Source: Thalassospira sp. HJ (GTDB lineage: Bacteria > Pseudomonadota > Alphaproteobacteria > Rhodospirillales > Thalassospiraceae). Taken from it: a stretch of 64,000 nucleotides of DNA. The translations under genes and the position numbers were made by a program. Within the stretch, counting starts at the first letter, position 1. Each line of letters starts with the position of its first letter. Positions 51,820 through 60,478 of the stretch are shown piece by piece. The DNA is taken from the NCBI RefSeq assembly GCF_000948415.1, contig NZ_JYII01000012.1, positions 558,001 through 622,000 on the forward strand, in the 5' to 3' direction. Below the pieces are notes generated by a model. The model was not told where the DNA came from and searched no databases. It saw nothing but the letters and a program-made list of their open reading frames with translations.

Positions 51820-53229
51820 ATGCAGGTATCCGCAAAGCGGACCGGGAACTGGCTGAAGATCGGCAAGGGCATTGCTGTGATCGGTATGGTTTCATGGGTG
51901 TCGGCCTGTGCGCCGCTGCTGGATCAGGATTTCTGGGACGAAGCAACGTCCTTTGCCGATGACAACTACACCGCCCTTGGCCTGCAGCAGCTTGCCAGCG
52001 GTGATTACGCCTCGGCCGAAAAGTATTTTGACGAGGCACTGCGCAAAAATCCCCAGGATGGACATGCAATGTTGTGGCGTTCGGTCCTTTATCAAAACAC
52101 CAATCGCCCGGATCGCGCACAGGATGGCTATGAAACCCTGATTGCGATGAACCCGCCCGGCACGGTTCTGATGTCTTCGGCGACAGGAACACAGCCGCGT
52201 CCGCTGCGTGATGCGGCTGAATTTAACCTGTCGCGGCTTGAACGCGGTCTTCCGGGATCGCTCAGCATCAATGATCAGATCATTAGCGGGCCGTCCGGGC
52301 TTGGTAACGGGGCGGCTGCGGTTGCGTCTGGTCGCACGGGTGCTGCACCCATGACTTCGGCACCGATGAGTTCGATGAGCAGTGGCTCCACCAAGCCGAT
52401 GGATATTCCGGCGGGTGCGGCCCTTTCGGCCGGGGACGAGGCAATTGCCAAACGTTTTGCTATCTTGCGCAATCTGCAGGCGACCGGCCTTGTCACGCCC
52501 GAGGAATATTCAGCACGGCGTTCGGCCAACCTTGGCGCGCTTCTGCCAATGAGCCAGCCGGTTCCATCCGCGTTTCTCAATAACCCGCCGCCAGAAGGTG
52601 AACAAGTCGAACAGCGCCTTAATCAGCTGAACCGTGCGCTTCAGATCGGGGCGATCACGGTGCAGGAACATGTTGCGGAACGTACCGCCATTCTTGATGC
52701 GTTACTGCCCGCCCAACCGCGCCAGCGCGCAACCCCGCCACCCGCACCGCAGGGCCTGATGGATGCCGCACGCCAGATCGCACGCATCGAAGACCTGCAG
52801 CAGATGAAGCTGGTAACACCTGACGAGTTCAAGCGTGAACGCGATGCGATTGAAGCGGCAATTGTCGAGCCAGCACAGGGCACGGCAATGACCCTGAATT
52901 CCGGGGAACCGGTCCGTCGGGTCGCAACCGGTGAAAGCCGCCCGGTACAGGCAGCCGAGGAAATGGCAAATGCACCGGCACCGGCCGCAACCGGTTCAAA
53001 ATCAGTGCATCTGGCATCCTATCGTAACGAGGCACAGGCCGAACGTGGCTGGCAAATCCTGAGCGGCCGTTATGGTCAGCTGTCTTCGCTGCAGCATGGT
53101 GTCACGCGCGCCAACATTCCGGGCAAGGGCACCTATTACCGCCTGATGGCGACCGGGCTTAGCGACAGTGCGGCAAATTCGCTGTGTGCGGAGCTGAAGC
53201 GACGCGGCCAGTTCTGCGAGGTGAAGTAG
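51820..53229 (+). CDS. Lipoprotein with TPR, SHOCT-like repeats and SPOR domain
   Basis: This 469-residue protein has a signal peptide with lipobox-like VSACAP (Cys about 30). Residues 50-115 form TPR-like helices (ALGLQQLASGDYASAEKYFD, MLWRSVLYQNTNRPDRAQDG). Three short SHOCT-like segments follow: LQATGLVTPEEYSARR (about 223-238), ALQIGAITVQEHVAER (about 275) and LQQMKLVTPDEFKRER (about 330). The C-terminal 75 residues (VHLASYRNEAQAERGWQIL to GQFCEVK) are a SPOR peptidoglycan-binding domain. It probably sits at the outer membrane or septum. The exact role is unknown. Confidence 0.82.
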   Translation: MQVSAKRTGNWLKIGKGIAVIGMVSWVSACAPLLDQDFWDEATSFADDNYTALGLQQLASGDYASAEKYFDEALRKNPQDGHAMLWRSVLYQNTNRPDRAQDGYETLIAMNPPGTVLMSSATGTQPRPLRDAAEFNLSRLERGLPGSLSINDQIISGPSGLGNGAAAVASGRTGAAPMTSAPMSSMSSGSTKPMDIPAGAALSAGDEAIAKRFAILRNLQATGLVTPEEYSARRSANLGALLPMSQPVPSAFLNNPPPEGEQVEQRLNQLNRALQIGAITVQEHVAERTAILDALLPAQPRQRATPPPAPQGLMDAARQIARIEDLQQMKLVTPDEFKRERDAIEAAIVEPAQGTAMTLNSGEPVRRVATGESRPVQAAEEMANAPAPAATGSKSVHLASYRNEAQAERGWQILSGRYGQLSSLQHGVTRANIPGKGTYYRLMATGLSDSAANSLCAELKRRGQFCEVK

Positions 53230-53266
53230 CACTTCGGGCCTTTCAGCAATATATCTGAACTATTGC

Positions 53267-53312
53267 GACAACGCCGGTGGGATCAAAACGTTGCCACCGG
53301 CGTTGTTGTCTT
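53267..53312 (+). terminator. Inverted repeat after the SPOR lipoprotein gene
   Basis: CAACGCCGGTGG (53269-53280) pairs with CCACCGGCGTTG (53294-53305) across a 13-base loop, followed by TTGTCTT. This is likely an intrinsic terminator. Confidence 0.65.
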
Positions 53313-53350
53313 CATAAGACAGTTATTCAACCGACTTTCCGGTACCAGCC

Positions 53351-54076
53351 ATGATCTTTGTCTTTAGCGATTTTGGTGTGAACGGCCCCTATAGCGGGAC
53401 GATGCGTTCGGTCGTGATGCGCCATGCCCCGGATGTGCCGATCTGTGATCTGATGCGTGATGCGCCGGATCGAAATCCCAAGGCGGCAAGTTATCTGCTG
53501 GCGGCCTTAAATCGCGAGTTTCATAAAGGAGATGTGGTTCTGGCGGTGGTTGATCCCGGGGTCGGGAGTGCGCGCAAGGGCCTTGTCGTCGAGGCAGATG
53601 GTGTTTCGTTTGTCGGTCCTGACAATGGGCTGTTTGAAATGGTGATCCGTCGCGCAAAGCAAGTCGCAATCAAGGTGATTGACTGGATGCCCGCGGATGC
53701 CTCGGCCAGTTTCCATGGTCGCGATGTGTTTGGTCCGGTGGCGGCGCGGGTGGCAAATGATCAGGCCTTTGCATCGCATGACATTACGCCGGGTGATCGG
53801 TTTGGTGATGCGCAAGACTGGCCCGACGAATTGGCCGAAGTGATCTATATCGATCCCTATGGCAACCTGATGACCGGGCTTCTGGCGCGTTCAGAGGATG
53901 AAAAAGTCACGATCAATGAACATGTTGTATCGGGCGCACGTACATTTTCTGACGTGGCGGAGGGATCGGCGTTTCATTACCGCAATTCGATCGGGCTGTG
54001 TGAGGTCGCAGTAAATTGCGGGCGGGCCGATGAAATGATGAATGCTGTGATCGGAAGCACTGTTGGCGTGAAGTGA
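53351..54076 (+). CDS. SAM hydrolase/hydroxide adenosyltransferase family protein (DUF62)
   Basis: This 241-residue protein fits the DUF62 family, which includes S-adenosylmethionine hydrolases and, more distantly, the fluorinase and chlorinase. It has VFSDFGVNGPYSGTMRSVV at residues 4-22, LAVVDPGVGSARKGLVVEA, FVGPDNGLFEMV, SFHGRDVFGPVAA and YIDPYGNLMTG. Ordinary members hydrolyse SAM to adenosine and methionine with an Asp/Arg/His-activated water. No halogenase-specific motif is recognised. It is followed by an MBL hydrolase on the same strand after about 110 bases. Confidence 0.9.
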   Translation: MIFVFSDFGVNGPYSGTMRSVVMRHAPDVPICDLMRDAPDRNPKAASYLLAALNREFHKGDVVLAVVDPGVGSARKGLVVEADGVSFVGPDNGLFEMVIRRAKQVAIKVIDWMPADASASFHGRDVFGPVAARVANDQAFASHDITPGDRFGDAQDWPDELAEVIYIDPYGNLMTGLLARSEDEKVTINEHVVSGARTFSDVAEGSAFHYRNSIGLCEVAVNCGRADEMMNAVIGSTVGVK

Positions 54077-54186
54077 ATGTGCTAGGTGCAATCAACGATT
54101 GGTTTGTTGTTGTTTGATGGTATCGTTTGCAGGTGTAAAGACCGGTGTCAGCGATAAACAGACAATCCTTGGACAGGATTTGATGA

Positions 54187-55011
54187 ATGGCGATTGAGGT
54201 TAAATTCTGGGGCGTACGTGGCAGCATTGCATGCCCGTCACCAGATCATGTTGTGTATGGCGGTAACACCAGCTGCATTGAAATGCGGATTGGTGACGAG
54301 GTGCTGATATTTGATGCCGGGACCGGCATTCGCAACCTTGGCAAGGACCTGATCCGGCGCAACGTGACCCATGCCAGTATCTTCCTGACCCATACCCACT
54401 GGGACCATATCAACGGCTTTCCGTTCTTTGTGCCGGCCTATAATCCCAACGCGTCCTTCCGCGTGATGGCGGGCCATCTGACCCATCAGGGCGGGGTGGA
54501 ACGCGTATTTTCCGCTCAGATGGCAGATCCGACGTTCCCGGTGCCATTGTCCACCATGCAGTCAAAACTGACATTTGATGATTTCAATGTTGGTGACGAA
54601 CTGCACCCGGCAGAGGGTATTGTGATCAAGACGGCCCCCTTGCGTCATCCCAACGGGGCGACGGCATTTCGTGTCGAGCATGGCGGAAATGCAGTGTGCT
54701 ACGTCACCGATACCGAGCACAACCCGGACAATCCCGACCAGATCATTCTCGATTTCATCGAAGATGCCGATCTGGTGATCTATGATAGCACCTACACCGA
54801 CGAAGAATTCCCCAAAAAGGTCGGGTGGGGGCATTCGACCTGGCAGGAAGGCATTCGTCTGTGCCGCATGGCAAATGCCAAGCGTCTTGCGTTGTTCCAC
54901 CATGATCCCGATCATGATGACGCGGCGATGACCGCGATCGAACAGCAGGCACGTGCGACCTGGTCAGGCGCCTTTGCGGCACGCGATGAGATGGTTTTGC
55001 ACATCGAGTGA
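54187..55011 (+). CDS. MBL-fold metallo-hydrolase
   Basis: This 274-residue metallo-beta-lactamase-fold protein has VKFWGVRGSIACPSPDHVVY at the start and LIFDAGTGIRNLG. The metal motif FLTHTHWDHINGFPFFVPAY has His69, His71, Asp73 and His74. VCYVTDTEH and LVIYDSTYTDEEF supply further ligands, and ALFHHDPDH the last. The pattern fits a phosphodiesterase/RNase Z-like subgroup seen with cyclic nucleotide or regulatory domains. GGACAGGATTTG precedes the ATG. It is convergent with motB. Confidence 0.9.
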   Translation: MAIEVKFWGVRGSIACPSPDHVVYGGNTSCIEMRIGDEVLIFDAGTGIRNLGKDLIRRNVTHASIFLTHTHWDHINGFPFFVPAYNPNASFRVMAGHLTHQGGVERVFSAQMADPTFPVPLSTMQSKLTFDDFNVGDELHPAEGIVIKTAPLRHPNGATAFRVEHGGNAVCYVTDTEHNPDNPDQIILDFIEDADLVIYDSTYTDEEFPKKVGWGHSTWQEGIRLCRMANAKRLALFHHDPDHDDAAMTAIEQQARATWSGAFAARDEMVLHIE

Positions 55012-55033
55012 TCGAACCGGTAACTGCACATGC

Positions 55034-55057
55034 AAAAGGGGCCATCGGCCCCTTTTA
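55034..55057. terminator. Bidirectional terminator between the MBL hydrolase and motB
   Basis: AAAAGGGGCC pairs perfectly with GGCCCCTTTT around ATC. It lies between the two convergent stop codons and works on both strands. Confidence 0.9.
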
Positions 55058-55090
55058 TCGTTTCAGATTATGTTCGTTTGGAACGTTCTA

Positions 55091-55783
55091 TCAGAACACA
55101 CGGGAATATTTCGGGAAGACACGGATTTCGATCCGCCGGTTGGCTTCGCGGTTTTCCTCGATCGGATTTCCGGAATCATCGCGGTTTGGCAATTTCGGCT
55201 TGGTTTCGCCATATGATATCGCGCGCATGCGTTTACTGTCAGGATCAACCCCCAATGCGCTAAAGAAACGCACAACTGCAATCGCACGGCCCGCGGCCAG
55301 ATCCCAATTGGTTGGGAAGCGTGATGAGTTGATCGGGCTGTCATCGGTATGGCCGGTAACCTCGATCTGGAAACCGAGATAGCGGGGTTCTTTTAAAAGA
55401 TCCCCAACATCCTTGAGGAACAGCACCGCATCATTGGTCAGGTTTGCCGATCCAGGTTGGAAGAACGACCCGCTGCCCATTTCCATCAGGATGCCTTCAT
55501 CATCGGTCGATACATTGACCGCACTGTCCATGCCCATATTAAACACAGCGTCGCGCAGATCGGTTTCAAGCACCTGTGTCGGGCGCACGACTTCGCGTTT
55601 ACCGATCTGTTCGGCAATGCCGGCCTGGACCTTTTCAAACATCGGGATTTCGACCTTGGAAAAGCTTACCAGCATCACAAAGAACGCCATCAGCAGGGTG
55701 ATGGCATCGGCATAGGTGGCCAGCCAATCCTCGTTGATCGGTTCTTCTTCCTGATATTGCAGGCGTCTTTTGCGGCGGGCCAT
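55091..55783 (-). CDS. motB: Flagellar motor stator protein MotB
   Basis: This 230-residue stator subunit has a basic N-terminus and one membrane helix, WLATYADAITLLMAFFVML, with the ion-carrying Asp26. SFSKVEIPMFEKVQAGIAEQ is the plug region. The C-terminal OmpA/MotB domain has FQIEVTGHTDDSPINSSRFP, NWDLAAGRAIAVVRFF and EANRRIEIRVFP, which anchors the stator to peptidoglycan. It is co-transcribed after motA with an 11-base gap. Proton or sodium coupling cannot be decided from this alone. Confidence 0.93.
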   Translation of the reverse strand: MARRKRRLQYQEEEPINEDWLATYADAITLLMAFFVMLVSFSKVEIPMFEKVQAGIAEQIGKREVVRPTQVLETDLRDAVFNMGMDSAVNVSTDDEGILMEMGSGSFFQPGSANLTNDAVLFLKDVGDLLKEPRYLGFQIEVTGHTDDSPINSSRFPTNWDLAAGRAIAVVRFFSALGVDPDSKRMRAISYGETKPKLPNRDDSGNPIEENREANRRIEIRVFPKYSRVF

Positions 55784-55794
55784 GATCGGTCCCC

Positions 55795-56589
55795 TTAGTT
55801 CGAAGACTTGTCGATATTGAAATGAATGGCCGGATCAAGGAAGGAATTCATCCTGTCCTGAATGGCGCGCGGGCCCTTGCGATCAGCCAGCATGATCAAT
55901 CCTTCGGCGATCAGGTAATTGCGAAACCGCATGATTTCCTCGCGCTGCTGGATCTTGCTGGCAGCGGGCAGGAAGAAGAAGCGCGCGGCAACAATGCCAT
56001 AAAGCGTCGTGATCAAGGCAATGGCAAGACCAGCCCCAAGCGAGGTCGGATCATCGGCCATCTTATCAAGCATGATGACAAGGCCAACCAGTGTGCCGAT
56101 CATGCCAAAGGCCGGGGCGGCTGCAGCCATGCTCTTAAGGATAGCAACCGGGACCAGGTTGCGGCTAAAGGCATTGTCGATGGCGTTATGAAGCATTTCA
56201 GCCGTTTCTTCGCCGTCATAGCCGGTAATGATGACTTCCATCGCCCAGCCAAGAAACGGTTCGTCCTTACCGACCCGTTCTGCTTCCTGTTCCAGGGCGT
56301 TGATGCCCTTTTTCTGCAGCAGATAGCCCCATTTAACGACGCGACCGACTTCGCCAGTCAGTTGCCCGCGGCCCATTTGCGGGGCGCGAAAGATCTTGAA
56401 AATCAGCTTGAGCGCAAGCAGCACATAGCGTGCCTCATAGGCGATAAAGGTCGCGGCCAGAGTGCCACCAACCACCATCAGCGCACTCGAAAGGCTAAGG
56501 AATACCAGATAGTTATCGGTCGAAATAAGGATCGATCCGATAAACAGGCCGATACCGACCATGATGCCTAAAATCGTCGTAAACGACAT
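55795..56589 (-). CDS. motA: Flagellar motor stator protein MotA
   Basis: This protein is 264 residues from the ATG giving MSFTTILGIMVGIGLFIGSI, the usual MotA/PomA start; an upstream ATG at 56655 adds 22 atypical residues. It has four membrane helices: two at the start, then LVPVAILKSMAAAAPAFGMI and GTLVGLVIMLDKMADDPTS leading to the last pair. A charged cytoplasmic loop lies between (about 65-150, EAERVGKDEPFLGWAMEVII). With MotB it forms the ion channel that drives the flagellum. It is the first gene of motA-motB. Confidence 0.93.
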   Translation of the reverse strand: MSFTTILGIMVGIGLFIGSILISTDNYLVFLSLSSALMVVGGTLAATFIAYEARYVLLALKLIFKIFRAPQMGRGQLTGEVGRVVKWGYLLQKKGINALEQEAERVGKDEPFLGWAMEVIITGYDGEETAEMLHNAIDNAFSRNLVPVAILKSMAAAAPAFGMIGTLVGLVIMLDKMADDPTSLGAGLAIALITTLYGIVAARFFFLPAASKIQQREEIMRFRNYLIAEGLIMLADRKGPRAIQDRMNSFLDPAIHFNIDKSSN

Positions 56590-56820
56590 TGTCCCCACAA
56601 TCCCCCGGGTCGTCGACATAGCGCTTCTTGCGGCATGGCCGCCAGATATTAGCAAAACGCGTATTATTTTTTACGTAAGAATAGGCACGTAAAACGTTGC
56701 TTTGAAGTTAATTTTATCAATTGCAGGTGGATTGTGCATTTTGAGCCTAAGGCTGTTGCAACGCCTTGGCGGCAACATGGGGCATCGTTTTCATTTTGGC
56801 AGCATTGGGCCAAATACAAG

Positions 56821-56852
56821 ACCGGCGGCAAAACACCTGTTTTGCCGCCGGT
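56821..56852 (-). terminator. Perfect inverted repeat after the haem chemoreceptor gene
   Basis: ACCGGCGGCAAAACA pairs with TGTTTTGCCGCCGGT around CC, 33 bases past the receptor stop on minus. The following TCTTGTATTT is only a weak T run. Confidence 0.7.
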
Positions 56853-56884
56853 TGATGGATTGAAATGTCGGGACGTTATTTCTG

Positions 56885-58597
56885 TTAGCTGCTGCGAATA
56901 TCGGTCAGGAACTGATCGACCTGCGCACGAAGATCGTTTGACAGGGTGCCGAGCTCCTCGGCGACATCGAGAACCAGATGGGCTGCCTGATCAGTGTCGG
57001 CAACGGTGTTGCTGACGCGTTCGATATTGCTGCTGACTTCCTGGGTGCCGATGGCTGCCTGTTCAACGTTTTGCGCAATTTCATCGGTCGCATCAGACTG
57101 CTCACCAACGGCTGCTGAGATGGTGTTGACCATTTCGGTGATGCGGCTGATGACGTCTGAAATATCTCCGATCGAGGTAACCGTTTTACCGGTTTCTTCC
57201 TGAATGGCGGTGATCTGTTCGGCAATCTCGCTGGTCGCGCGGGCGGTCTGGTTGGCAAGGTTTTTAACTTCTGCCGCGACAACGGCGAAACCTTTGCCGG
57301 CTTCACCAGCACGGGCAGCCTCAATCGTTGCATTCAGCGCCAGAAGGTTGGTCTGACCGGCGATGTCACTGATCAGCTCAACGATTTCACCAATGCGGTT
57401 GGCAACTTCAGACAGGCCCTGAACAGTCTCGGACGACTGGGCGGCTTCACGCGATGCTTCAGCGGCAATCTGGGTCGATTGCTGTGCCTGTTGGCCGATC
57501 TGGGAAATGGATTCTGACAGATGGTCGGCGGCATCGGCGACGGTTCGAACGTTGACCGTGGCTTCTTCGGACGCGGCGGCAACCGTGGTTGCGCTTTTGC
57601 TTGCGCGGTCAGCGGAATCTACAAGGCCGCGCGCGGTGGTCTGCATTTTATCGGCCGAGGTCGAAACAGCACCGACGATCTGCGCAATAACGCCTTCGAA
57701 GCTGCCGATATGTCGTTCAAGGCTTTGCATGCGTTCTTCGCGGCGTTTGGATTCAATTTCCTGTTCGGCTTCCATCTGCTTTTTAGCGATGGCATTGGTG
57801 CGGAACACATCCACCGATTTCGCCATTTCGCCGATTTCATCACGGCGCGACAGGGCGTTGATTTCAAAGTTGGTATTGCCATCAGCAAGGGCATTCATAT
57901 CGCGGCCCAGATCAGACAGCGGGCCGGTGACAATGCGTGAAAGCAAAACACGCATGCCGATGATGGTGGCGATCGCAATCGCAAGGCCACCCAGAACTAT
58001 ACCGATCAGAATGCGGTTGGTTTTTGCCTGTTCCGGGGCGACCGAAAGGCTTGATGACAGAACTGCGATTACGTCACCGTTTTCGGCTTCCATCGCACCG
58101 TGGCAGCTAAAGCAGACTTCGCGATCAGCGCCCTTGGTTTCACCCAGAACAATCGGCATCGACAGGCGATAGGTGCCGTTTTCGGTATAGCGGCCGATCA
58201 TCTGGCCGGTTTCGATCGCTTCGGCATCAATTTCGTCACGTGGTGTCTTGAGCGGTTTATCACCGAATTCTTCCATATAGGCCATGGTGGTTGGTCCCCA
58301 TGCGGACCAGAGCTCACCAGGGTAGTCGCCATTGCGGCTGTCAAACCAGTTGTTGAAGACCTGAATGCCGATGTCATCGACATCATCAGGGCGGGCGGCC
58401 ATCACATTGACGATCAGCGCATGCAGGGATGTAAGCTCGTTCTCGCTGAGTTGATGGAGCTTTTCATCCATTGCTTTTTCTTCGACCACGGTCATCATCA
58501 AAAGAGCAATAATCACGGTGGTCGAAACGCCAAATGCGGACGCCCACATAAAGCGTTTGCGGATGCTCATGGCGTTGAAGGCAGACAGGATACTCAT
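56885..58597 (-). CDS. Methyl-accepting chemotaxis protein with periplasmic c-haem motif
   Basis: This 570-residue chemoreceptor has a membrane helix at about 16-38 and a periplasmic sensor at 40-190 that resembles the Tll0287/DUF3365 haem domain. CFSCH (Cys162, Cys165, His166) is a covalent c-haem site in [21 protein letters not shown] second helix (about 196-215), HAMP and an MA signalling domain follow, with [20 protein letters not shown] at the hairpin tip. It probably senses redox state, oxygen or NO. GGGGAATTACC precedes the start. It lies upstream of motA but separated by a terminator, so it is a separate unit. Confidence 0.92.
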   Translation of the reverse strand: MSILSAFNAMSIRKRFMWASAFGVSTTVIIALLMMTVVEEKAMDEKLHQLSENELTSLHALIVNVMAARPDDVDDIGIQVFNNWFDSRNGDYPGELWSAWGPTTMAYMEEFGDKPLKTPRDEIDAEAIETGQMIGRYTENGTYRLSMPIVLGETKGADREVCFSCHGAMEAENGDVIAVLSSSLSVAPEQAKTNRILIGIVLGGLAIAIATIIGMRVLLSRIVTGPLSDLGRDMNALADGNTNFEINALSRRDEIGEMAKSVDVFRTNAIAKKQMEAEQEIESKRREERMQSLERHIGSFEGVIAQIVGAVSTSADKMQTTARGLVDSADRASKSATTVAAASEEATVNVRTVADAADHLSESISQIGQQAQQSTQIAAEASREAAQSSETVQGLSEVANRIGEIVELISDIAGQTNLLALNATIEAARAGEAGKGFAVVAAEVKNLANQTARATSEIAEQITAIQEETGKTVTSIGDISDVISRITEMVNTISAAVGEQSDATDEIAQNVEQAAIGTQEVSSNIERVSNTVADTDQAAHLVLDVAEELGTLSNDLRAQVDQFLTDIRSS

Positions 58598-58834
58598 GGT
58601 AATTCCCCGGTGGCGACGACTTCAAAAATTCCAACAAAGTAGGATTTCGGTTAAAAATATAAGTCTCTAATACATGCATGCAGGCCCAGAGGGTGCTTTG
58701 ATATGCCTCAAGCTGCACAGGGTGCAAATGTATAGGTTGCCACCTAGGCCAGAGGGTGGCGTGGGGCTTGTCAGGTTGGCGCCAAACAGGCATAAGCAGG
58801 CCAGAAAACAAAATTCCAATGACAGGATAATCTG

Positions 58835-59101
58835 ATGGCGCTTTCCTATAGCGACACCCGCAAGAAGCTCGACCAGATCACCGCAGAAATGCTGGGGCTG
58901 ATCCGCAAATATGATCTTGATGCTGCAAGCCCGTTTGACGTGCTCGAAGTGGCGCGCGCCAAGATCACCGACCAGGACGACTATATCCGCTTTCTCGAAC
59001 TGTCCCTTGAAGGGCGGATTTACGGCGAGTATGGCGACGCGCTGCAAAAGCAGATCGACGAAGAAGCCAAACAGGCTGAAGCGGCAAAAAAGCTGAACTG
59101 A
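58835..59101 (+). CDS. Small hypothetical helical protein, 88 aa
   Basis: This 88-residue protein is highly charged and almost fully helical: TRKKLDQITAEMLGLIRKYD and ITDQDDYIRFLELSLEGRIY, with a Lys/Glu/Gln/Ala-rich tail. The heptad spacing suggests a coiled coil or adaptor. No domain is recognised. AGGATAA precedes the ATG, and a terminator lies 44 bases after the stop, so it is a genuine transcription unit. It is conserved-looking core sequence, not an insertion. Confidence 0.75.
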   Translation: MALSYSDTRKKLDQITAEMLGLIRKYDLDAASPFDVLEVARAKITDQDDYIRFLELSLEGRIYGEYGDALQKQIDEEAKQAEAAKKLN

Positions 59102-59144
59102 CATCCTGGCGGCGCATCACTAGCACTGCGACCGGAATACTTTT

Positions 59145-59180
59145 ACGGCCTGTCTTCGTTCAGAAGGCAGGCCGTTTTCA
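59145..59180 (+). terminator. Terminator of the 88-residue protein gene
   Basis: ACGGCCTG (59145-59152) pairs with CAGGCCGT (59168-59175), with inner pairing CTTC/GAAG, followed by TTTT. Confidence 0.75.
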
Positions 59181-59258
59181 TGTGCCGGGTAGGAGGCCGG
59201 ATAGCGCGTAAACTGGCACAAATCTTCTATTGCCGGGAAAGACGGGTTTTGGGCGGTA

Positions 59259-59290
59259 TGAAGAATTGGGCAAACTGTCACAAATTCTTC
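59259..59290. repeat. Short inverted repeat in the 59.1-59.4 kb gap
   Basis: GAAGAATT and AATTCTTC face each other with a 15-base spacer, in the promoter region of the 77-residue protein gene. It could be an operator. The remainder of the 330-base gap shows only one possible 23-codon frame. Confidence 0.35.
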
Positions 59291-59323
59291 CTGATCTTGT
59301 CACCGTCCTGCAGTTGAGAGGCC

Positions 59324-59395
59324 ATGAAGTTCGGACTATATGGCTGCTGTGAACGACGCATCACCAAAAAGGATGCGCAGCATTTCGGCGGGTAA
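59324..59395 (+). CDS. Possible 23-residue leader peptide
   Basis: ATG at 59324 opens a 23-codon frame (MKFGLYGCCERRITKKDAQH plus three residues) ending at TAA. GAGAGG lies five bases upstream. It precedes the 77-residue protein gene by 36 bases. It may be a regulatory uORF or chance. It is too short to judge by composition. Confidence 0.25.
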   Translation: MKFGLYGCCERRITKKDAQHFGG

Positions 59396-59431
59396 GCCGT
59401 CGAAACCCCAACGAGCAACAGGAAGACTGAC

Positions 59432-59665
59432 ATGAAAAAGAGTTACGTCCAGACTCTGATGGAAGTCGAAAAAGTTTTCGGTCAGATCAATGACCACGAT
59501 TACCGCCTTTATCGGGCGGTGTGGGGCAACCGTCAGGCCGCCCAGACCGGCTTGCCGCGCGGCACCCGTGCGGAGATCAGTAAGAAGCTTGCAAATGACT
59601 TTGTCGCCGGGACGCCGCCCGTCGCGCACACTAACCCGCGTCTGGCTGCGTCACACGCGGCCTGA
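59432..59665 (+). CDS. Small hypothetical protein, 77 aa
   Basis: This 77-residue basic protein begins MKKSYVQTLMEVEKVFGQIN, with VWGNRQAAQTGLPRGTRAEI and an Ala/His tail. It may be helical in its first half. No domain is recognised. AGGAAG precedes the ATG, and a 9-base inverted repeat lies about 20 bases past the stop, giving a plausible monocistronic unit. Its codons fit the neighbourhood. No function is proposed. Confidence 0.65.
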   Translation: MKKSYVQTLMEVEKVFGQINDHDYRLYRAVWGNRQAAQTGLPRGTRAEISKKLANDFVAGTPPVAHTNPRLAASHAA

Positions 59666-59684
59666 GAAGTTCCAAGCTTGGCCA

Positions 59685-59716
59685 GGCAAGGTATCCCAAG
59701 CGGGTTGTACCTTGCC
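59685..59716 (+). terminator. Inverted repeat after the 77-residue protein gene
   Basis: GGCAAGGTA pairs with TACCTTGCC across about 14 bases, between the 77-residue gene and apt. No T run follows, so termination is uncertain. Confidence 0.4.
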
Positions 59717-59824
59717 AATTCGCTCCGTTTCAGGCATCAAGTGTCGCCGTATGTGATCTGGCTGTGAAATTCATGGCCCGAGCCTTACGCAATCACTTTT
59801 CCTGATATCTGGCCGGAGTATCCC

Positions 59825-60352
59825 ATGTCGATCAAGTCGTTGATCCGTACCATTCCCGATTACCCGAAAAAGGGCATCATGTTTCGGGATATCACGACGC
59901 TGTTTGAAGACCCTTATGGGCTAAGCGAAGTGATCGACAGTTTCGCTGCCGAATTCCAGGACAAGAAGATCGACATGATCGCCGGCATCGAAGCCCGTGG
60001 CTTTGTCATCGGCCCGGCGGTTGCGGTCGCACTTGGGGTGGGCTTTGTTACCATCCGCAAGCAGGGCAAGTTGCCGGCGGAAACGGTTGGCGTCGAATAC
60101 GAACTTGAATACGGCACCGACGTTATTGAAATCCACAAGGATGCCGTCAAACCGGGCAGTCGCGTTCTGGTTATGGATGATCTGATCGCCACCGGTGGCA
60201 CCGCATTGGCTGCGATTGATCTGGTTGAAAAGATCGGGGCAGAGGTCGCAGGTTGCGCCTTTATCATTGATTTGCCCGATCTTGGCGGCGCACAGAAAAT
60301 CCGTGATCGCGGGATCGAAGAATTCCATCTTGTCGAATTTGAAGGCGACTAA
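59825..60352 (+). CDS. apt: Adenine phosphoribosyltransferase
   Basis: This 175-residue enzyme salvages adenine with PRPP to make AMP. TIPDYPKKGIMFRDITTLF is the family N-terminal signature and IAGIEARGFVIGPAVAVALG the next. The PRPP loop is VLVMDDLIATGGTALAAIDL (about residues 115-135), and QGKLPAETVGVEYELEYG binds adenine. Length is typical. GGAG precedes the start. It is not in an operon with other purine genes here. Confidence 0.96.
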   Translation: MSIKSLIRTIPDYPKKGIMFRDITTLFEDPYGLSEVIDSFAAEFQDKKIDMIAGIEARGFVIGPAVAVALGVGFVTIRKQGKLPAETVGVEYELEYGTDVIEIHKDAVKPGSRVLVMDDLIATGGTALAAIDLVEKIGAEVAGCAFIIDLPDLGGAQKIRDRGIEEFHLVEFEGD

Positions 60353-60374
60353 GCCGCCAAGGGCCTGATGTGGT

Positions 60375-60398
60375 GGCAGGAATTGCGAAATTGCTGCC
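60375..60398 (+). repeat. Hairpin-forming sequence after apt
   Basis: GGCAG and CTGCC flank an AATT/AATT inner stem soon after the apt stop. There is no T run, so it is either a weak terminator or an RNA-stabilising hairpin. Confidence 0.35.
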
Positions 60399-60478
60399 AT
60401 ATACCTATATATTCATGTATAGTGCACAGGTTGAATTAGGTTTTAGCTCATTTTGGGCTTTCACCAAGGCAGAGGAAG

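Noticed and set aside
59204-59224. Sigma-54-like TGGCAC...TTGC near 59213
   Set aside because: The spacing between GG and GC is about 15 bases; sigma-54 needs 10.
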